Source of the DNA: Rhizobium tropici CIAT 899
GTDB taxonomy: Bacteria > Pseudomonadota > Alphaproteobacteria > Rhizobiales > Rhizobiaceae
Direction of reading: 5' to 3'
Length of the DNA: 64,000 nt
Assembly: GCF_000330885.1 (NCBI RefSeq)
Contig: NC_020061.1
Span: forward strand, 472,717-536,716
A program made the position numbers and the translations under genes. Of the stretch, positions 16,793-27,200 are shown piece after piece. The notes below the pieces were generated by a model. The model saw nothing but the letters and a program-made list of their open reading frames with translations. It made no database searches and was not told the origin of the DNA. How positions within the stretch are numbered: position 1 is the first letter of the stretch; every line of letters starts with the position of its first letter.

Positions 16793-18221
16793 CGTTCTGG
16801 AGCGGTCTTTAGTGAAATGGCCCCACCTCAAGGCAGTGAGGCAGGGCCGAGGAACCGGGTGTGGTTCATTGTGCGCGAGCAAATTTCCGGGGGGCGTTTT
16901 GCTCGCGCAACGGTCCGTTACCACACGATGAAACCAAACTGAATGCCGGTTGCTGCCGAAGCTATCCAAAAAAGGAAAAGACATCGTGGATCGCGCGAAA
17001 TTCTTCGCCGCGGTGCGCCCACGGTCGTCAGTCGCGGATAGAGCAGTTCCAGCGATCTTCAACGGTTTCGCCTTCGGTCAACTCGCGATATTCAATGGCT
17101 GAGCCGTTGCTCGCTGATCGAGACCGCCATTGGGGGATACAAGTCCATCATCGGAAAACGTTTTGCGCGCAAGATCGTCTCCCGTGCAGCAGACCGAAGT
17201 CGCTATCGGCTGCGCCGTCCTCAACCGCATGCTTGCTTGCGCACGCCCGAAATCCGTCCGCCGTAGGGCAGCCACGCCATAGACAGCCGTTTCAAAGATC
17301 GCCATCCCCTCAAATCCCAATCCATGCACCAACGCCCCAAACACGGGATTGCATTCCGCGACGGGCCGACGAGATAATCTTTTCTTGCTGCCGCTAGCAT
17401 TGTGTCACCTCCGCATTTAACCTTCGGATTTAGCAATGCTTAAGATTACCAGCAATGCGGTTGGCTACGTTGATCTGGGTCAACACCGCGGCGTGCTGCA
17501 TGCTTGGGGAAGTGGGGCAGAGCGACGGTAGGTGCTCCAAACCTGCTGATTTAAGTTTGGCTGGTTTCGCGAGTGCCGCAGCATGGCGCACCGATCTCAC
17601 TGTGTCGCCGACTTCCTGAACTCAAGAATGACAACCTATCTTGTTATCAGCCGAGCAGCCGGCTCTGCCGCTTTTATGCGGCTCCTAAATGCTACAGAGA
17701 ACAAGCGGCACGAGAGACGCGTTCGCGTGCGCGCTCTAAGAACACAATATCGATTTCATCGTTGACAACCTGCTGGCAACGGAAATTACAAGATGTCCGC
17801 GAAATGCATAGTTGAGACGGCGGGAGCATCTCATTTGACGCGTCTGCACCGGGTTTGCGACACAGTTTTGTTGAGCAAACTCATTTTGTCTCAAGTTAAA
17901 TAGCTGAAAAGCTGACAGGAAGTCTTTCGGTGTTTTTGGCACGAGCCTTGCAGCCCTGTAGCGAAACGGCGGGAGCTGCCGGCGAACATTCCTTTCTCGG
18001 CTAAATCCAGCGGACGGACCGGGGGCTACAAGAGCAACATGTCAGATATCTACCAGAGTACATTCTACCGGAGAAGGCATTGACCACAGGGTCAATCCCT
18101 TCCGCCATAGAGCGGATTATCCCGCGACTGAGGAGGACTTCTGATCCATAACGTCTTTAGCAATCCTCGACGCACACGGAAGCGAAGCAGTCGGTTCGAG
18201 GTCGGCATTGACACCGAATGT
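16793..18221. other. Long stretch without a supportable gene
   Basis: About 1.4 kb between the prophage remnant and the exporter gene. On the minus strand two short overlapping frames (17221-17400 starting MLAAARKDYLVGPSRNAIP, and 17078-17344 reading ALVHGLGFEGMAIFETAVYG) may be parts of one frameshifted gene, but I do not recognise it. The stretch 17440-17930 holds nothing I can support. A consensus sigma-54 promoter lies at 17936-17952, and a 14-codon frame (MSDIYQSTFYRRRH) sits at about 18039. Confidence 0.4.
17936..17952 (+). promoter_or_regulatory. Sigma-54 (-24/-12) promoter
   Basis: TTGGCACGAGCCTTGCA matches the full RpoN consensus (TGGCAC, five bases, TTGCA) at every defined position and points rightward toward the MFS gene, whose start is about 285 bases away. 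Sigma-54 promoters on symbiotic plasmids usually need NifA or another enhancer-binding protein. I could not find a clean TGT-N10-ACA NifA site within about 200 bases upstream, so the activator is unknown. Confidence 0.6.
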
Positions 18222-18236
18222 GTGCCCGAAATCCAT

Positions 18237-19487
18237 ATGCCCCAGCAAGAAGTGCGATTCACAGTGCTCAACAGTGGAAATAAGCTTGGGAATGCGAGCT
18301 CGTATCTGAACGGCAGCACGCCCTATTGGAGGACGAACCTTATTGTTTGTGCTGCCGGTTCGTTCACCACGACCGTTGCCATGACAATGTTACTTCCCTT
18401 CTTACCCCTATATATCCGGGAATTAGGCGTCAGCGACCAAGCATCCATAGCGCAGTTTTCGGGCGTGGCGTACGGCGTGACTTTCCTTGCGGCCGCACTG
18501 GTTGCCCCGCTCTGGGGAAGACTTGCCGACCGCTACGGTCGGAAGGCGATGATGGTTCGCGCAAGCTTGGGCGTGGTCGCAGCGATGGCCTTGATGGGTG
18601 TAGCTCAAGATGTATGGCAGTTGCTGGCTATGAGATTTTTAGCCGGTCTACTCGGAGGCTACTCGTCTGGATCATATGCTTTGGTAGCGACACAGGTTCC
18701 CAAAGACCGTATTGGCTGGGCGTTGGGGTTCTTGGCCACGGGGATTATGGGGGGCAACCTCGTCGGCCCGCTGATCGGCGGATTTCTACCAACATTAATC
18801 GGCATTCGAGAAACGTTCTTTTTGACTGCGGCATTAGTCTTCCTCACTTTTGTTGCCAGCGCATTTTTGATCAGAGAGAATTTCAATGCTCGAACGACAG
18901 AGCGTGAACACTCCAACAGTTGGTCGACGATCCCAAGCAGGAGGCCTGTCTTGGCAATGCTGGCGACGGGCTTGCTTCTGATGATCGCCAATCTGTCCAT
19001 TGAACCAATAACAGCGATTTACATTTCGCAACTCGTCGAGCCAAATCGTCATGTTACCCTTTGGGCCGGTCTGGTCATTTCGGGTACAGCGTTTGGGAGT
19101 GTTCTTTCCGCCTCGCACCTTGGAAGACTAGCAGATCGCGTCGGGCACTGGAAAGTTATCGTTGTCGCAATGTGCATCGCTGCGGCACTCCTTCTGTCAC
19201 AAGCTTTCGTTACGAACGTTTTGGAGTTGGTGGGGCTGCGAATATTGATGGGGCTCGTTTTAGGGGGCTTGCTACCTTGTATCGGCAGCGTGATACGCCA
19301 CAGCGTCCCCGAGCAAGCCGTCGGCGCGATCCTCGGCTGGTCGACATCGGCGCAGCACGCGGGTCAAGTGCTCGGCCCGGCCATTGGCGGCGTATTAGCT
19401 GCTCATGCCGGTATACATTCAGTGTTCTTTTTTACGTCATTCCTAATGCTCGTCGGAGGTTTTATTGCTTGGAGCAATCGACCTTAA
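18237..19487 (+). CDS. mdtG: MFS drug/metabolite exporter, MdtG-like
   Basis: A roughly 416-residue inner-membrane proton antiporter of the DHA1 group with 12 hydrophobic segments. The first-loop motif A is GRLADRYGRKAMMVR (about residues 95-110). The stretches LLPFLPLYIRELGV, DVWQLLAMRFLAGLLGGYSSGSYALVATQVPKD and GWALGFLATGIMGGNLVGPL closely resemble E. coli MdtG. The ATG at 18237 was chosen; a GTG five codons earlier is also in frame, and the N-terminal tail is longer than in MdtG either way. It stands alone downstream of a sigma-54 promoter, so nitrogen-fixation-linked expression is possible. Substrate unknown. Confidence 0.85.
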   Translation: MPQQEVRFTVLNSGNKLGNASSYLNGSTPYWRTNLIVCAAGSFTTTVAMTMLLPFLPLYIRELGVSDQASIAQFSGVAYGVTFLAAALVAPLWGRLADRYGRKAMMVRASLGVVAAMALMGVAQDVWQLLAMRFLAGLLGGYSSGSYALVATQVPKDRIGWALGFLATGIMGGNLVGPLIGGFLPTLIGIRETFFLTAALVFLTFVASAFLIRENFNARTTEREHSNSWSTIPSRRPVLAMLATGLLLMIANLSIEPITAIYISQLVEPNRHVTLWAGLVISGTAFGSVLSASHLGRLADRVGHWKVIVVAMCIAAALLLSQAFVTNVLELVGLRILMGLVLGGLLPCIGSVIRHSVPEQAVGAILGWSTSAQHAGQVLGPAIGGVLAAHAGIHSVFFFTSFLMLVGGFIAWSNRP

Positions 19488-19816
19488 GAGACAGGGCTAA
19501 GGACCGCGAGCCCATTAGCCAATCTGCACGAATTGCAGCGAGCCAGCCCGCAGCGGCTTAGCCTTATGGCCTGTAGACGCCGGATTTGGCGTGGCGCCGA
19601 GCTTCGAGCAGTTCGTCACTCTACGGCCACTGCGATCACTGTCCGCGGTCCATTCCGCAATGTGACGGCGCAGTGCTGGGCTATATGCGCGGTCATCGCC
19701 CGTTCAGGCGATACAAGACGCTCGCCCTTTCATGTATGTTTCCTTGCAATACACGCGCCGTCTCGGACACCAATGTCCAGGCGAGGCGTCGCAATTCGGC
19801 TGCTCCGGAGGGAAAA
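19488..19816. other. Intergenic stretch with no gene seen
   Basis: About 330 bases between the exporter and the secreted SH3 protein. No frame shows recognisable protein features and no strong hairpin was found. It must carry the promoter for the gene at 19817. Confidence 0.4.
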
Positions 19817-20641
19817 ATGCGCAAGGCAATTCTGGTGGTAAGCGCGGCGGCCGCTCTCGCATGCTCGGGCGCCGCATCGGCGCAGTCGCTCCCCCAGCCC
19901 GTTCAGGCGGCGATCGACGAGTCCAAGAAAGACTGCGGAGGGCCTGCCAAGCTTGAAAAGGGCTTCGTCAGCATCAAGGACATCAACGGCGATCAGGTTC
20001 CGGATTACATTCTTGATTACGCTCATTTGAAATGTGTCGGCATGCCTTCATCCTTTTGCGGTTCGGCTGGATGCGAGACGCAGATTTTCGTGGCCAAACC
20101 CAACAAAAGTTACAAATCCATCTTTGACGACTATGTGCAGGGCATAGGCTTTGTCGAGATCGCAGGGCGACCGGCGATCAAGCTTGCCCTGCATGGAAGT
20201 AGCTGCGGCCGCGCCGGGTCCGACACCTGCTATTCGACCCTGTACTGGAACGGCAGGGATTTCAAACCGGAGCAAGGAAAAAGCGATCAGCCTGCCACGG
20301 AAAAAGCGACGGCCGCGGGCGGTGACCTGGACGTCCAAATTCTGGAAGAGGGCGGAGACGGTCAGGTGGCAAACTGCTCGAGCAACATGGTTGCCGGACT
20401 AAAAGCCAACGGGGACGGCTTTCTCGCAATAAGGTCCGGGCCTGGCAGCCAGTACCGCCAGCTTGGCGAACTTCACAATGGCGATATGGTCATCGCCTTC
20501 CAGCAGCGCGGACAGTGGGCCGGTGTCGTCTACGGGAGCGAGACCCCCAATGTGAGATGCCATTCAACGAAAACGCACCCCCTGCCCTATAAGAACAAGG
20601 GCTGGGTCAACGCGAATTGGCTCAAACTCGTTGCCAACTGA
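19817..20641 (+). CDS. Secreted protein with C-terminal bacterial SH3 domain
   Basis: A 274-residue protein with a clear signal peptide (MRKAILVVSAAAALACSGAASAQ, cleavage after ASA). The middle part contains an FG-GAP/EF-hand-like phrase (SIKDINGDQVPDYILDYAHL) and several cysteines (CGSAGCE, SSCGRAGSDTC) suggesting periplasmic disulfides. Residues about 195-274 form an SH3-like module (GFLAIRSGPGSQYRQLGELHNGDMVIAF, ending GWVNANWLKLVAN). The ATG follows GGAGGG. Probably binds a cell-envelope component; no specific function can be assigned. Confidence 0.75.
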   Translation: MRKAILVVSAAAALACSGAASAQSLPQPVQAAIDESKKDCGGPAKLEKGFVSIKDINGDQVPDYILDYAHLKCVGMPSSFCGSAGCETQIFVAKPNKSYKSIFDDYVQGIGFVEIAGRPAIKLALHGSSCGRAGSDTCYSTLYWNGRDFKPEQGKSDQPATEKATAAGGDLDVQILEEGGDGQVANCSSNMVAGLKANGDGFLAIRSGPGSQYRQLGELHNGDMVIAFQQRGQWAGVVYGSETPNVRCHSTKTHPLPYKNKGWVNANWLKLVAN

Positions 20642-21004
20642 CCGGGCGTTGTGTTGGCATTCGTTCGCATCTGCCAAACATTGGGCGGCGCAAATATGGG
20701 CACAGGATGGTTCGCATTTACTGTATCCTGAAGCGTACGCGACAGTGCCGTATCGCTCTGAGGTAATTGCCTCTTTTGTTTTTGAAAATGTCGGGTCACC
20801 AATCCACTTCGTCGACACATTTTGACGACCAGTCGTTGTGGACGATGAATGGTCGGTTCTTCGGCAAAGGCCCCAGGCAAGCGCCGGAACTCGATCAGCC
20901 CGCCCCTCCCAACCGACGCCTGAATATACCGCAACTTGTCCCCGCCAGAGTGAGTACCTTCACGCTCTGCTGCGACTCATTGACATGGCGGGGCTCGCCC
21001 ATTA
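20642..21004. other. Intergenic stretch upstream of mazEF
   Basis: About 360 bases with no frame I can support on either strand. Confidence 0.4.
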
Positions 21005-21018
21005 TGTTACATGTAACA
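21005..21018. promoter_or_regulatory. Palindromic operator candidate for mazEF
   Basis: TGTTACATGTAACA is a perfect 14-bp palindrome ending 19 bases before the antitoxin ATG. Type II antitoxins commonly repress their own operon through such a palindrome, so this is the likely autoregulatory site. Confidence 0.5.
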
Positions 21019-21037
21019 ATCACATTGGAGTTTGATC

Positions 21038-21262
21038 ATGGCAAGCTCGGTCAACGAACGAGTTCAAAAGCGCCGTGAGACGTTGCGCGCCGCTGGGCTG
21101 CGTCCTGTGCAAATATGGGTTCCCGATACTCGTCGCCCTGGTTTTGCCGCCGAATGCCATCGTCAGTCCGTTCAGGTAGCCCTTGCCGATGCCGCCGATC
21201 CCAGTCTGCAAGACTTCCTTGACGCCGCTCTCGATGACCTGGACGACGAGGGTGAAGCGTGA
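21038..21262 (+). CDS. MazE-like antitoxin (DUF3018 type)
   Basis: A 74-residue protein: MASSVNERVQKRRETLRAAGLRPVQIWVPDTRRPGF, then a helical HRQSVQVALADA segment and an acidic tail (DAALDDLDDEGEA). This is the DUF3018/MazE-like antitoxin pattern: basic N-terminal DNA-binding half and an acidic tail that neutralises MazF. The ATG follows TTGGAG. The stop overlaps the toxin start by four bases (GTGA). The pair is complete and may stabilise the plasmid. Confidence 0.8.
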   Translation: MASSVNERVQKRRETLRAAGLRPVQIWVPDTRRPGFAAECHRQSVQVALADAADPSLQDFLDAALDDLDDEGEA

Positions 21263-21582
21263 GGCGCGGTGACATTGTGACCGTCGCAATCAGCGGTGAT
21301 TTCGGCAAGCCGCGTCCAGCACTAATCATCCAGGCCGATCAGTTTGATGCAACTGGAACGATCACTGTCCTGCTGATCTCCAGCACACTGGTCGACGCGC
21401 CGCTCATTCGACCAACCATTCAGCCGACAGTGCAAAGCGGATTGCGAAAAGCCTCGCAAGTGATGGTGGACAAAGCCATGTCCGTGAAACGGGATAGAAT
21501 TGGCACAACGATCGGTCGCCTGGAAGATGATGCGCTCCTGGCGGTCACAAGATCGCTCGCCGTTTTTTTAGGTGTTGCTTAA
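21259..21582 (+). CDS. mazF: MazF/PemK-family endoribonuclease toxin
   Basis: A 107-residue toxin. RRGDIVTVAISGDFGKPRPALIIQAD is the MazF start with the conserved Gly-Lys-Pro-Arg-Pro loop. A strand TVLLISSTLVDAPL follows, and the catalytic Thr/Ser-bearing region gives GLRKASQVMVDKAMSVKRDRIG. It begins at GTG overlapping the antitoxin stop, so translation is coupled. MazF toxins cut single-stranded RNA; here it likely works in plasmid addiction. Intact. Confidence 0.88.
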   Translation: MRRGDIVTVAISGDFGKPRPALIIQADQFDATGTITVLLISSTLVDAPLIRPTIQPTVQSGLRKASQVMVDKAMSVKRDRIGTTIGRLEDDALLAVTRSLAVFLGVA

Positions 21583-21659
21583 AGATGAACCCATCCGGGG
21601 TGCTGGTAGCCCGGCATAACTGCATCCGCGTCCCCGTGTACCACGCCGGAAAGTGCCTA

Positions 21660-22060
21660 CCGGCGCTCGGATAGCTCCATCTGGCGGAGATCGTGGCCAT
21701 CGAAGTACAGAAGATCGAAGGCGTAGAAAATCGCCTCCCCCGAACTCCGTTTACCGCCGCGACCGCCCAGCGCCTGCTGAAGGGCACGGAAGTCTGACCG
21801 TCTTACCTCATCAAGAACAACCGCCTCGCGATCGAGGATGGCGTTCCCACCGATCTCACCTGCTGCCGCGGCAATCGATGGAAAGCGATGTGTCCAATCA
21901 TGGCACCACGCGTAAGGATGCGAACACGCTGCGGCTCGATATGGACGGCCAAGCGGGATCCGTCCCATTTGATCTCATAGACCCAATCGGCACCCTTCGG
22001 CGGCTTCGAGCAGTGCAAGGCATGGCTCGACCCGTTCCGGCATTGGGTCAAATGGAAAGC
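21660..22060 (-). pseudogene. ligD: LigD-type ATP-dependent DNA ligase remnant
   Basis: Two adjacent minus-strand frames together read as the start of a LigD ligase domain. GADWVYEIKWDGSRLAVHIEP contains the adenylation motif KWDG. The homologous sequence then shifts frame near 21905 to DWTHRFPSIAAAAGEI, ILDREAVVLDE and AIFYAFDLLYFDGHDLR. Both ends are cut off, so only about 130 codons remain. It is a decayed fragment, not a working non-homologous end-joining ligase. Confidence 0.75.
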
Positions 22061-22121
22061 GTGGCTGGCCCTGCCGCTTCTCGCGCAGCGGACTAACCCC
22101 TATTCCTTCCGTTATCCAAGA

Positions 22122-23376
22122 TTAAAGTTTGTGTTTAATAGCCTGGCTGAGGCGCTTTGCGCCCTCAACAAGAGTGGTGGGGTGGCCTGCGAAAGTTAGC
22201 CGCAGGAAAGAGCCTTCTGGGTCCGCAGGAAACCATGGGCGACCAGCGCCAACGATAACGTCGTTCCGGGCCAGGTCTGCAGCGAGTGCGACATCGCAGA
22301 CGTGATCCGGCAAGCGTAGCCAAAGGTGCATGCCTCCGGTCGGGACCTGGAACGTCACGCAATCCCCAACTTCCTCGCGCAGCACCCCGACGAGGACATC
22401 GCGCCGCTCGATTAGGGCAGCGCGGACGGCCTTGAGATGAGGCTTCCATCTTGGCGCGGAGACAACGGCCAAAGCCGCCGCTTGCAAGGGACCGGAAACA
22501 AAAAAGTCTTGACTCGCGCGAGCCACCTTCAGCCGTGCCAGGGCAGCTCCCCTTGCGATAACGGCTGCGACCCTCAAACCGGGTGCAGCCGATTTGGCAA
22601 GGGACCTAATATAAACAACGTGTCCATGGCGATCAGCCGTCGCAAGCGGAGCCGGTGCGTTGCCTGCCAGATCGAGATCGCGCGCCCAGTCGTCCTCGAT
22701 GATGAAGGCGCCCGCCTGCCTTTGCAGCAATGTCGAGGACAGCAGCTCGCCGCTCATTCGACATGACGACGCCCGAAGGATTGGAGAAGGTTGGTTGGCT
22801 GTAAAAGACCCGGGCCCCCGTCTGTTCGAAGGCGTCCTCCAGCAGTTCCGGTCGCACTCCGTTTTCGTCAATGGCTACGGGAATGACTTCAAGACCCGCC
22901 GCCCGGGCAGCCGACATAGCGCCAGTATAGGTCGGCGTCTCCACAAGAATGGGACGTCCAGGCGGCACAAGTGCCCGTAGCGTCGCAGTGATCGCCGCCT
23001 GTCCGCCGTTGCATATGATGACATCGTGGGGTGAGAACACGGCGCCGTTTCCGATCTCGCGCGCGAACCACGCCCGCAATGACTGAAGACCCTCGATCGG
23101 CAGTCTATCCCAAAGATCGACACGACCTGCGGCTCGACGGAGCGCGTGTGCCAAAAGGCCAGACGCCTGTAGATCAGGCGGCAGGTAGCCCATGCTCAAG
23201 ATCAAGCCGTCGGCTGGTGGAAGCGTCAATGAAGTTTCCAAAAAACCACCGTCTCCCCGCGCAGCTCCAAGCGCGACAGATTGCCAAGATAGGTCGACAA
23301 CCTCGGCGGGACTTGCGGGCCCCTCGCGAACGAAGGTTCCTTTGCCCGGGCGAGCCTCGATCAGGAGCCACCTCAC
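22122..23376 (-). pseudogene. MocR-type (GntR/aminotransferase) regulator, truncated and frameshifted
   Basis: The sequence reads from the last strand of a GntR winged helix (IEARPGKGTFVREG) into a PLP fold-type-I aminotransferase domain (VIICNGGQAAITATLRALV, VETPTYTGAMSAARAAG, QPTFSNPSGVVM). An extra base near 22710-22716 shifts the frame. It continues with FIIEDDWARDLDL and the PLP lysine in YIRSLAKSAAPGLRVA, ending at 22122. Most of the DNA-binding domain is missing. MocR regulators normally control vitamin B6 or amino-acid genes; this copy is inactive. Confidence 0.8.
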
Positions 23377-23582
23377 TTCAACGGGAATCCGGGCCGCGCC
23401 TCCGTTGCGATGGCACGCGGTTCGAGTTTTTTGAGGATGCGATATCGGCCGGTCGCCTGGAGTTGCTGCACCATATCGTCCTCACTTAAAGCAGCTGACC
23501 GTTGGCGCTTGGCAGGCAATGAAGCAGCTGCCTTCGCGGAAGGTGTCTCACTTGAAACAAACAAATCGAACTGCTGCGTCAC
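23373..23582 (-). pseudogene. N-terminal fragment of a 3'-5' exonuclease-like protein
   Basis: The 69 residues begin MTQQFDLFVSSETP and continue LSEDDMVQQLQATGRYRILKKLEPRAIAT. This matches the start of DnaQ-like 3'-5' exonucleases as I remember them (QFDLF..., then RYRVLRRL). It then runs straight into the truncated MocR sequence on the same strand, so the join at about 23375-23395 is a deletion junction between two genes. Identity is from memory of the family and moderate at best. Confidence 0.4.
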
Positions 23583-23732
23583 TCAGTCCCCGACGTTATC
23601 TTAGAACGAACTCTCCAGACTGCTGTCCGGCAAATCGGTTAGGCCATCTCCTCCAAAAAATCAGGAGAAAAAGCACAGGATAACGGCGATGTAGCTGATC
23701 TGACATGCGTCACAGCCCGACCGTAACGCCTC

Positions 23733-24067
23733 TCACACAATGATGCATGTTGGTCTACTCAGTGAGTCCAAGACAGGATCGCCGGTCCAGTCTTCATGTC
23801 TATGGCGTATTCGGATCACGAAAATTGCTCCGTTTTCCTCGATCTTGTAGACAATAGGATGGGCCTCGAACGGATGAATTCTAACGGTGGCGAAATCTCT
23901 TCCAGCTCACGTGCCATTCGCGGGTTGGCGGCAATGAGGTCAAGCACAGCGAACAAGTCATCATGATATCGCCTCGCCTGTGTGGATCCGAACATGCTTA
24001 CACCTTGTTCGGCGATCGCAATGATGTCCTCTTCCGCCTCAACTGAAAGGCTAAAATTAAAATGCAT
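23733..24067 (-). pseudogene. ParE-type toxin, frameshifted and orphaned
   Basis: It starts MHFNFSLSVEAEEDIIAIAEQGVSMFG and continues YHDDLFAVLDLIAANPRMARELEEISPP, the RelE/ParE toxin pattern. After EISPP the family sequence shifts frame near 23880 and reads IHPFEAHPIVYKIEENGAIF, then VIRIRHRHEDWTGDP, ending at 23733. No antitoxin gene lies upstream. Loss of both frame and partner fits decay of an addiction system. Confidence 0.75.
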
Positions 24068-24233
24068 TATCTGCTGCCGCGCATAGTATCCACACGCGCG
24101 ACTGCCGCAACAAAGAAGGCGCCGAGCTTCGCACTTGACCGCAGGAGGCAATATCAATGACAGGCCGAGGGTTGGAATTCGCGTGATTTGATCGACAACG
24201 AGAAGCGTTTGCCAAAAACGCCTCCAGTCCCGA

Positions 24234-27200
24234 TCAAGGTGTGGGTTCGATGACTTTATGCTGAGATGGAGTCATCTCTAGGGATTTCCCTGTATCGCCG
24301 CCGAGATCGCCTGGCAAATTACTGAACTCCGTCTCTCGCCCGCAGGTCGCATGGCGTCGAAGCGCTCGGCGATTGAACGATTTGAGCAAATTTTGCAGGT
24401 CGTCGACGAAGGTGAAGATGACCGGGATAATGATGAGGCTGAGCAGCGTTGATATCATCACGCCTCCGATCACCACAATGGCCATCGGCTGCCGGAAGCT
24501 GGAATCCCCACCCGACAGGCTGAGCGCGGCCGGCAGCATGCCCGAGGCCATGGCTATGGTGGTCATGACGATCGGCCGCGCCCGCTTGTGGCAGGCATCG
24601 ACGAGCGCATCGAACCGGGACATGCCTCGGCGACGTGACATGATCGCATATTCGATGAGAAGGATGGAGTTCTTCGTCACAACGCCCATCAGCATGAGAA
24701 GGCCGATGACGGCAGGCATCGAGAAACTGGTGCCCGTCACCACCAGCGGCACCAGCGCGCCGCCGAGCGAGAGCGGCAGGGCCATCAGAAGCGTGAGCGG
24801 CTGCAGGAAATCGTGGAACAGCAGGACGAGCACCGCATAGATGCAGAACACACCGATCGCCATCGCAAGCGCGAAGCTCTGGAACAGCTCGGAGCTGCGC
24901 TGCAACTCGCCCTGTTCCACCAGCGTAACGCCTGGCGGCAGATGCTGGAGAGCCGGCAGCGCCTTCGCCTCGCGGTTGACATCGCCCAGAATGCGGCCGT
25001 TGAGTTCGACGGAAACGGTGACATTGCGCATGCGGTCGATACGGTCGATCTCCGAAGGGCTGCCGCCGATGCGGACATCGGCAATCGATCCGAGATCGAC
25101 ATTGCCATTGGTGCCGGCCACCCGCATGGTCTTGATATCATCCAGACTGGTGCGCGTTTCCGGCGAGAAGCGGACGACGATCGGGATCTGGCGTTGCGGC
25201 AGGTTGAGCTTCGGCAGGTCGGAGGAATATTCCCCATTTGTCGCCACGCGCACGGCGCTGGCGATCGCATTCGACGTTACCCCGAGCGCTGCGGCGCGCG
25301 CAAAGTCGGGCGTGATCTGAATTTCCGGCGCCTGCCTTGCGGCCGTTGATGTCACCGCACCGATGCCATGCAGCGTGCGCAACTGCTCCTCGAGCGCCGT
25401 GCTTGCGCTATCGAGCGCACTGGCATCGTCGCTGGCCAGAGTGAACTCGAGCTTGGTACCGTTGCCGATACCGACCGCCACACGCACTCCGGGGAGGACG
25501 GAGAGCGCCTGCCGGATATCGTTTTCGATCTCCGACTGCTTGCGGTCGCGCTCATCAATCGGCGTCAGCGTGGCGACGATCGCGGCAGACCCGACACTGC
25601 TCCTGGCGACCGTCGCACCACCGCCCGAGGATCCCGAGCCGATAGCCGCAAACACATGTGTCACGTCGGGAATCTCACTGAGAATATCTGCGGCCTTCCT
25701 GGTTGCGGCGTCGGTTTGCTCGACAGTGGCGCCGGGCTGCAGGGTGAGCGTGATCTGCGTCCGCGAGTCGTCAGCGGCTGGCAGGTATCCCGTTCTTAAG
25801 AGGGGGATAACGGAAAGCGAAACCGCAACGACGACGGCAGTCACGGCCACTGTTGTCTTCCGGTGATCGAGGGCAGCCTTCGCGAGCGCCATATAGGCGC
25901 GCATGATTCGGCCATCCTTCTGCTCCGACGGATGAGCCTTCATGAAATAGGCTGCCATCATGGGGGTAAGCAGACGCGCAACGACAAGCGAGGCAACGAC
26001 GGCAACAGCGGCGGTGATGCCGAACTGACGGAACAGGAGGCCCGGTATGCCGCTCATGAATGCCGTCGGCAGGAAGACGGCGACCAGCGTGAAGGTGGTG
26101 GCGATGACGGCCAGCCCGATCTCGTTGGCCGCCTCCATCGCGGCATCGATCGGCCGCTTGCCCATCTGCAGGTGGCGGGCAATGTTTTCAATCTCGACGA
26201 TGGCGTCGTCGACGAGAATACCTACCACAAGCGACAGCGCCAGCAAGGTGACGACGTTCAGACTGAAGCCCGCCAGGTACATGACCAGGAAGGTCGGTAT
26301 GACCGACAAGGGCAGTGCCACAGCCGACAGGATCGTCGCGCGCCAGTCCCGAAGGAAGAGCCAGACAACCACGATCGCCAGGATCGCACCCTCATACAGT
26401 ATGTGCATCGCGCCGTCATAATTGCCGAGAATTGACCCGATCAGGCTGTAGACTGCATGGATCTGCACATTGGGATGCGACGCTGCGAAATTTTTCATTG
26501 CCGTGTTAACGTCAGCCGAAACGCTGCTGTCGGAAAACCCGTTCGAACGCTTGATTTCGACGGCGATCACCGGCTTGCCGTCGAGATAGGCCATCGAGGT
26601 GCGCTCCGCGAAGCTGTCCTTGACCGAGGCGATGTCGTCGAGTCGGGCCTGCTGCCCGTTAGCGAGCGGTATAGTGAGCTCCCTCAGGGCCTCGACCGAC
26701 TCTACGGCGCCGAGCGTGCGCAATGTCTGACGCGTGCCGCCGACTTCGCCAAGGCCGCCAGACTTGTCGGCTTGCACGGCCTTCAACTGCGCTGATACGG
26801 TCGCGGCGGTGACGCCGAACGACGCCATCGTCGAAGGATCGAGATCGACATGGACCTCGCGATCGATCCCGCCGATGCGGTTGACCTGGCCGACGCCCGG
26901 GACCGATAGCAGTGCCTTGGTCAGATCGTTATCGACAAACCAGGAGAGTTCGGTCTCGTTGAGAGCGGTCGAGCGGACGGCATAGGTGACAAGTGCGGAG
27001 CTTTGGACGGTGGCCTTCGTAATGATCGGCGTCGCCATCTGTGCCGGCAGATCGGCCTTGACGCTATCGACGGCATTGCGGACCTCATTGAGGGCCGTTT
27101 CGCTGTCTTTCTCCAGCTTGAAGGATACCTTGGTCGAGACGGTGCCGTCGGTGATCGTCGTGAGAATATGATCGAGATGGCTCAAGGAGGTGAGGCTATC

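Noticed and set aside
17741-17770. AT-rich text (ACACAATATCGATTTCATC) resembling the right half of a nod box
   Set aside because: Spacing is off by two bases, the left half (ATCCAT...GATG) is absent, and CCAAT is missing. The match is limited to a common ATCGATTT core.
24068-24157. 30-codon N-terminal extension of the parE pseudogene
   Set aside because: The extension is Cys/Arg-rich and unlike ParE; the internal Met (MHFNFSL) gives the normal family start.
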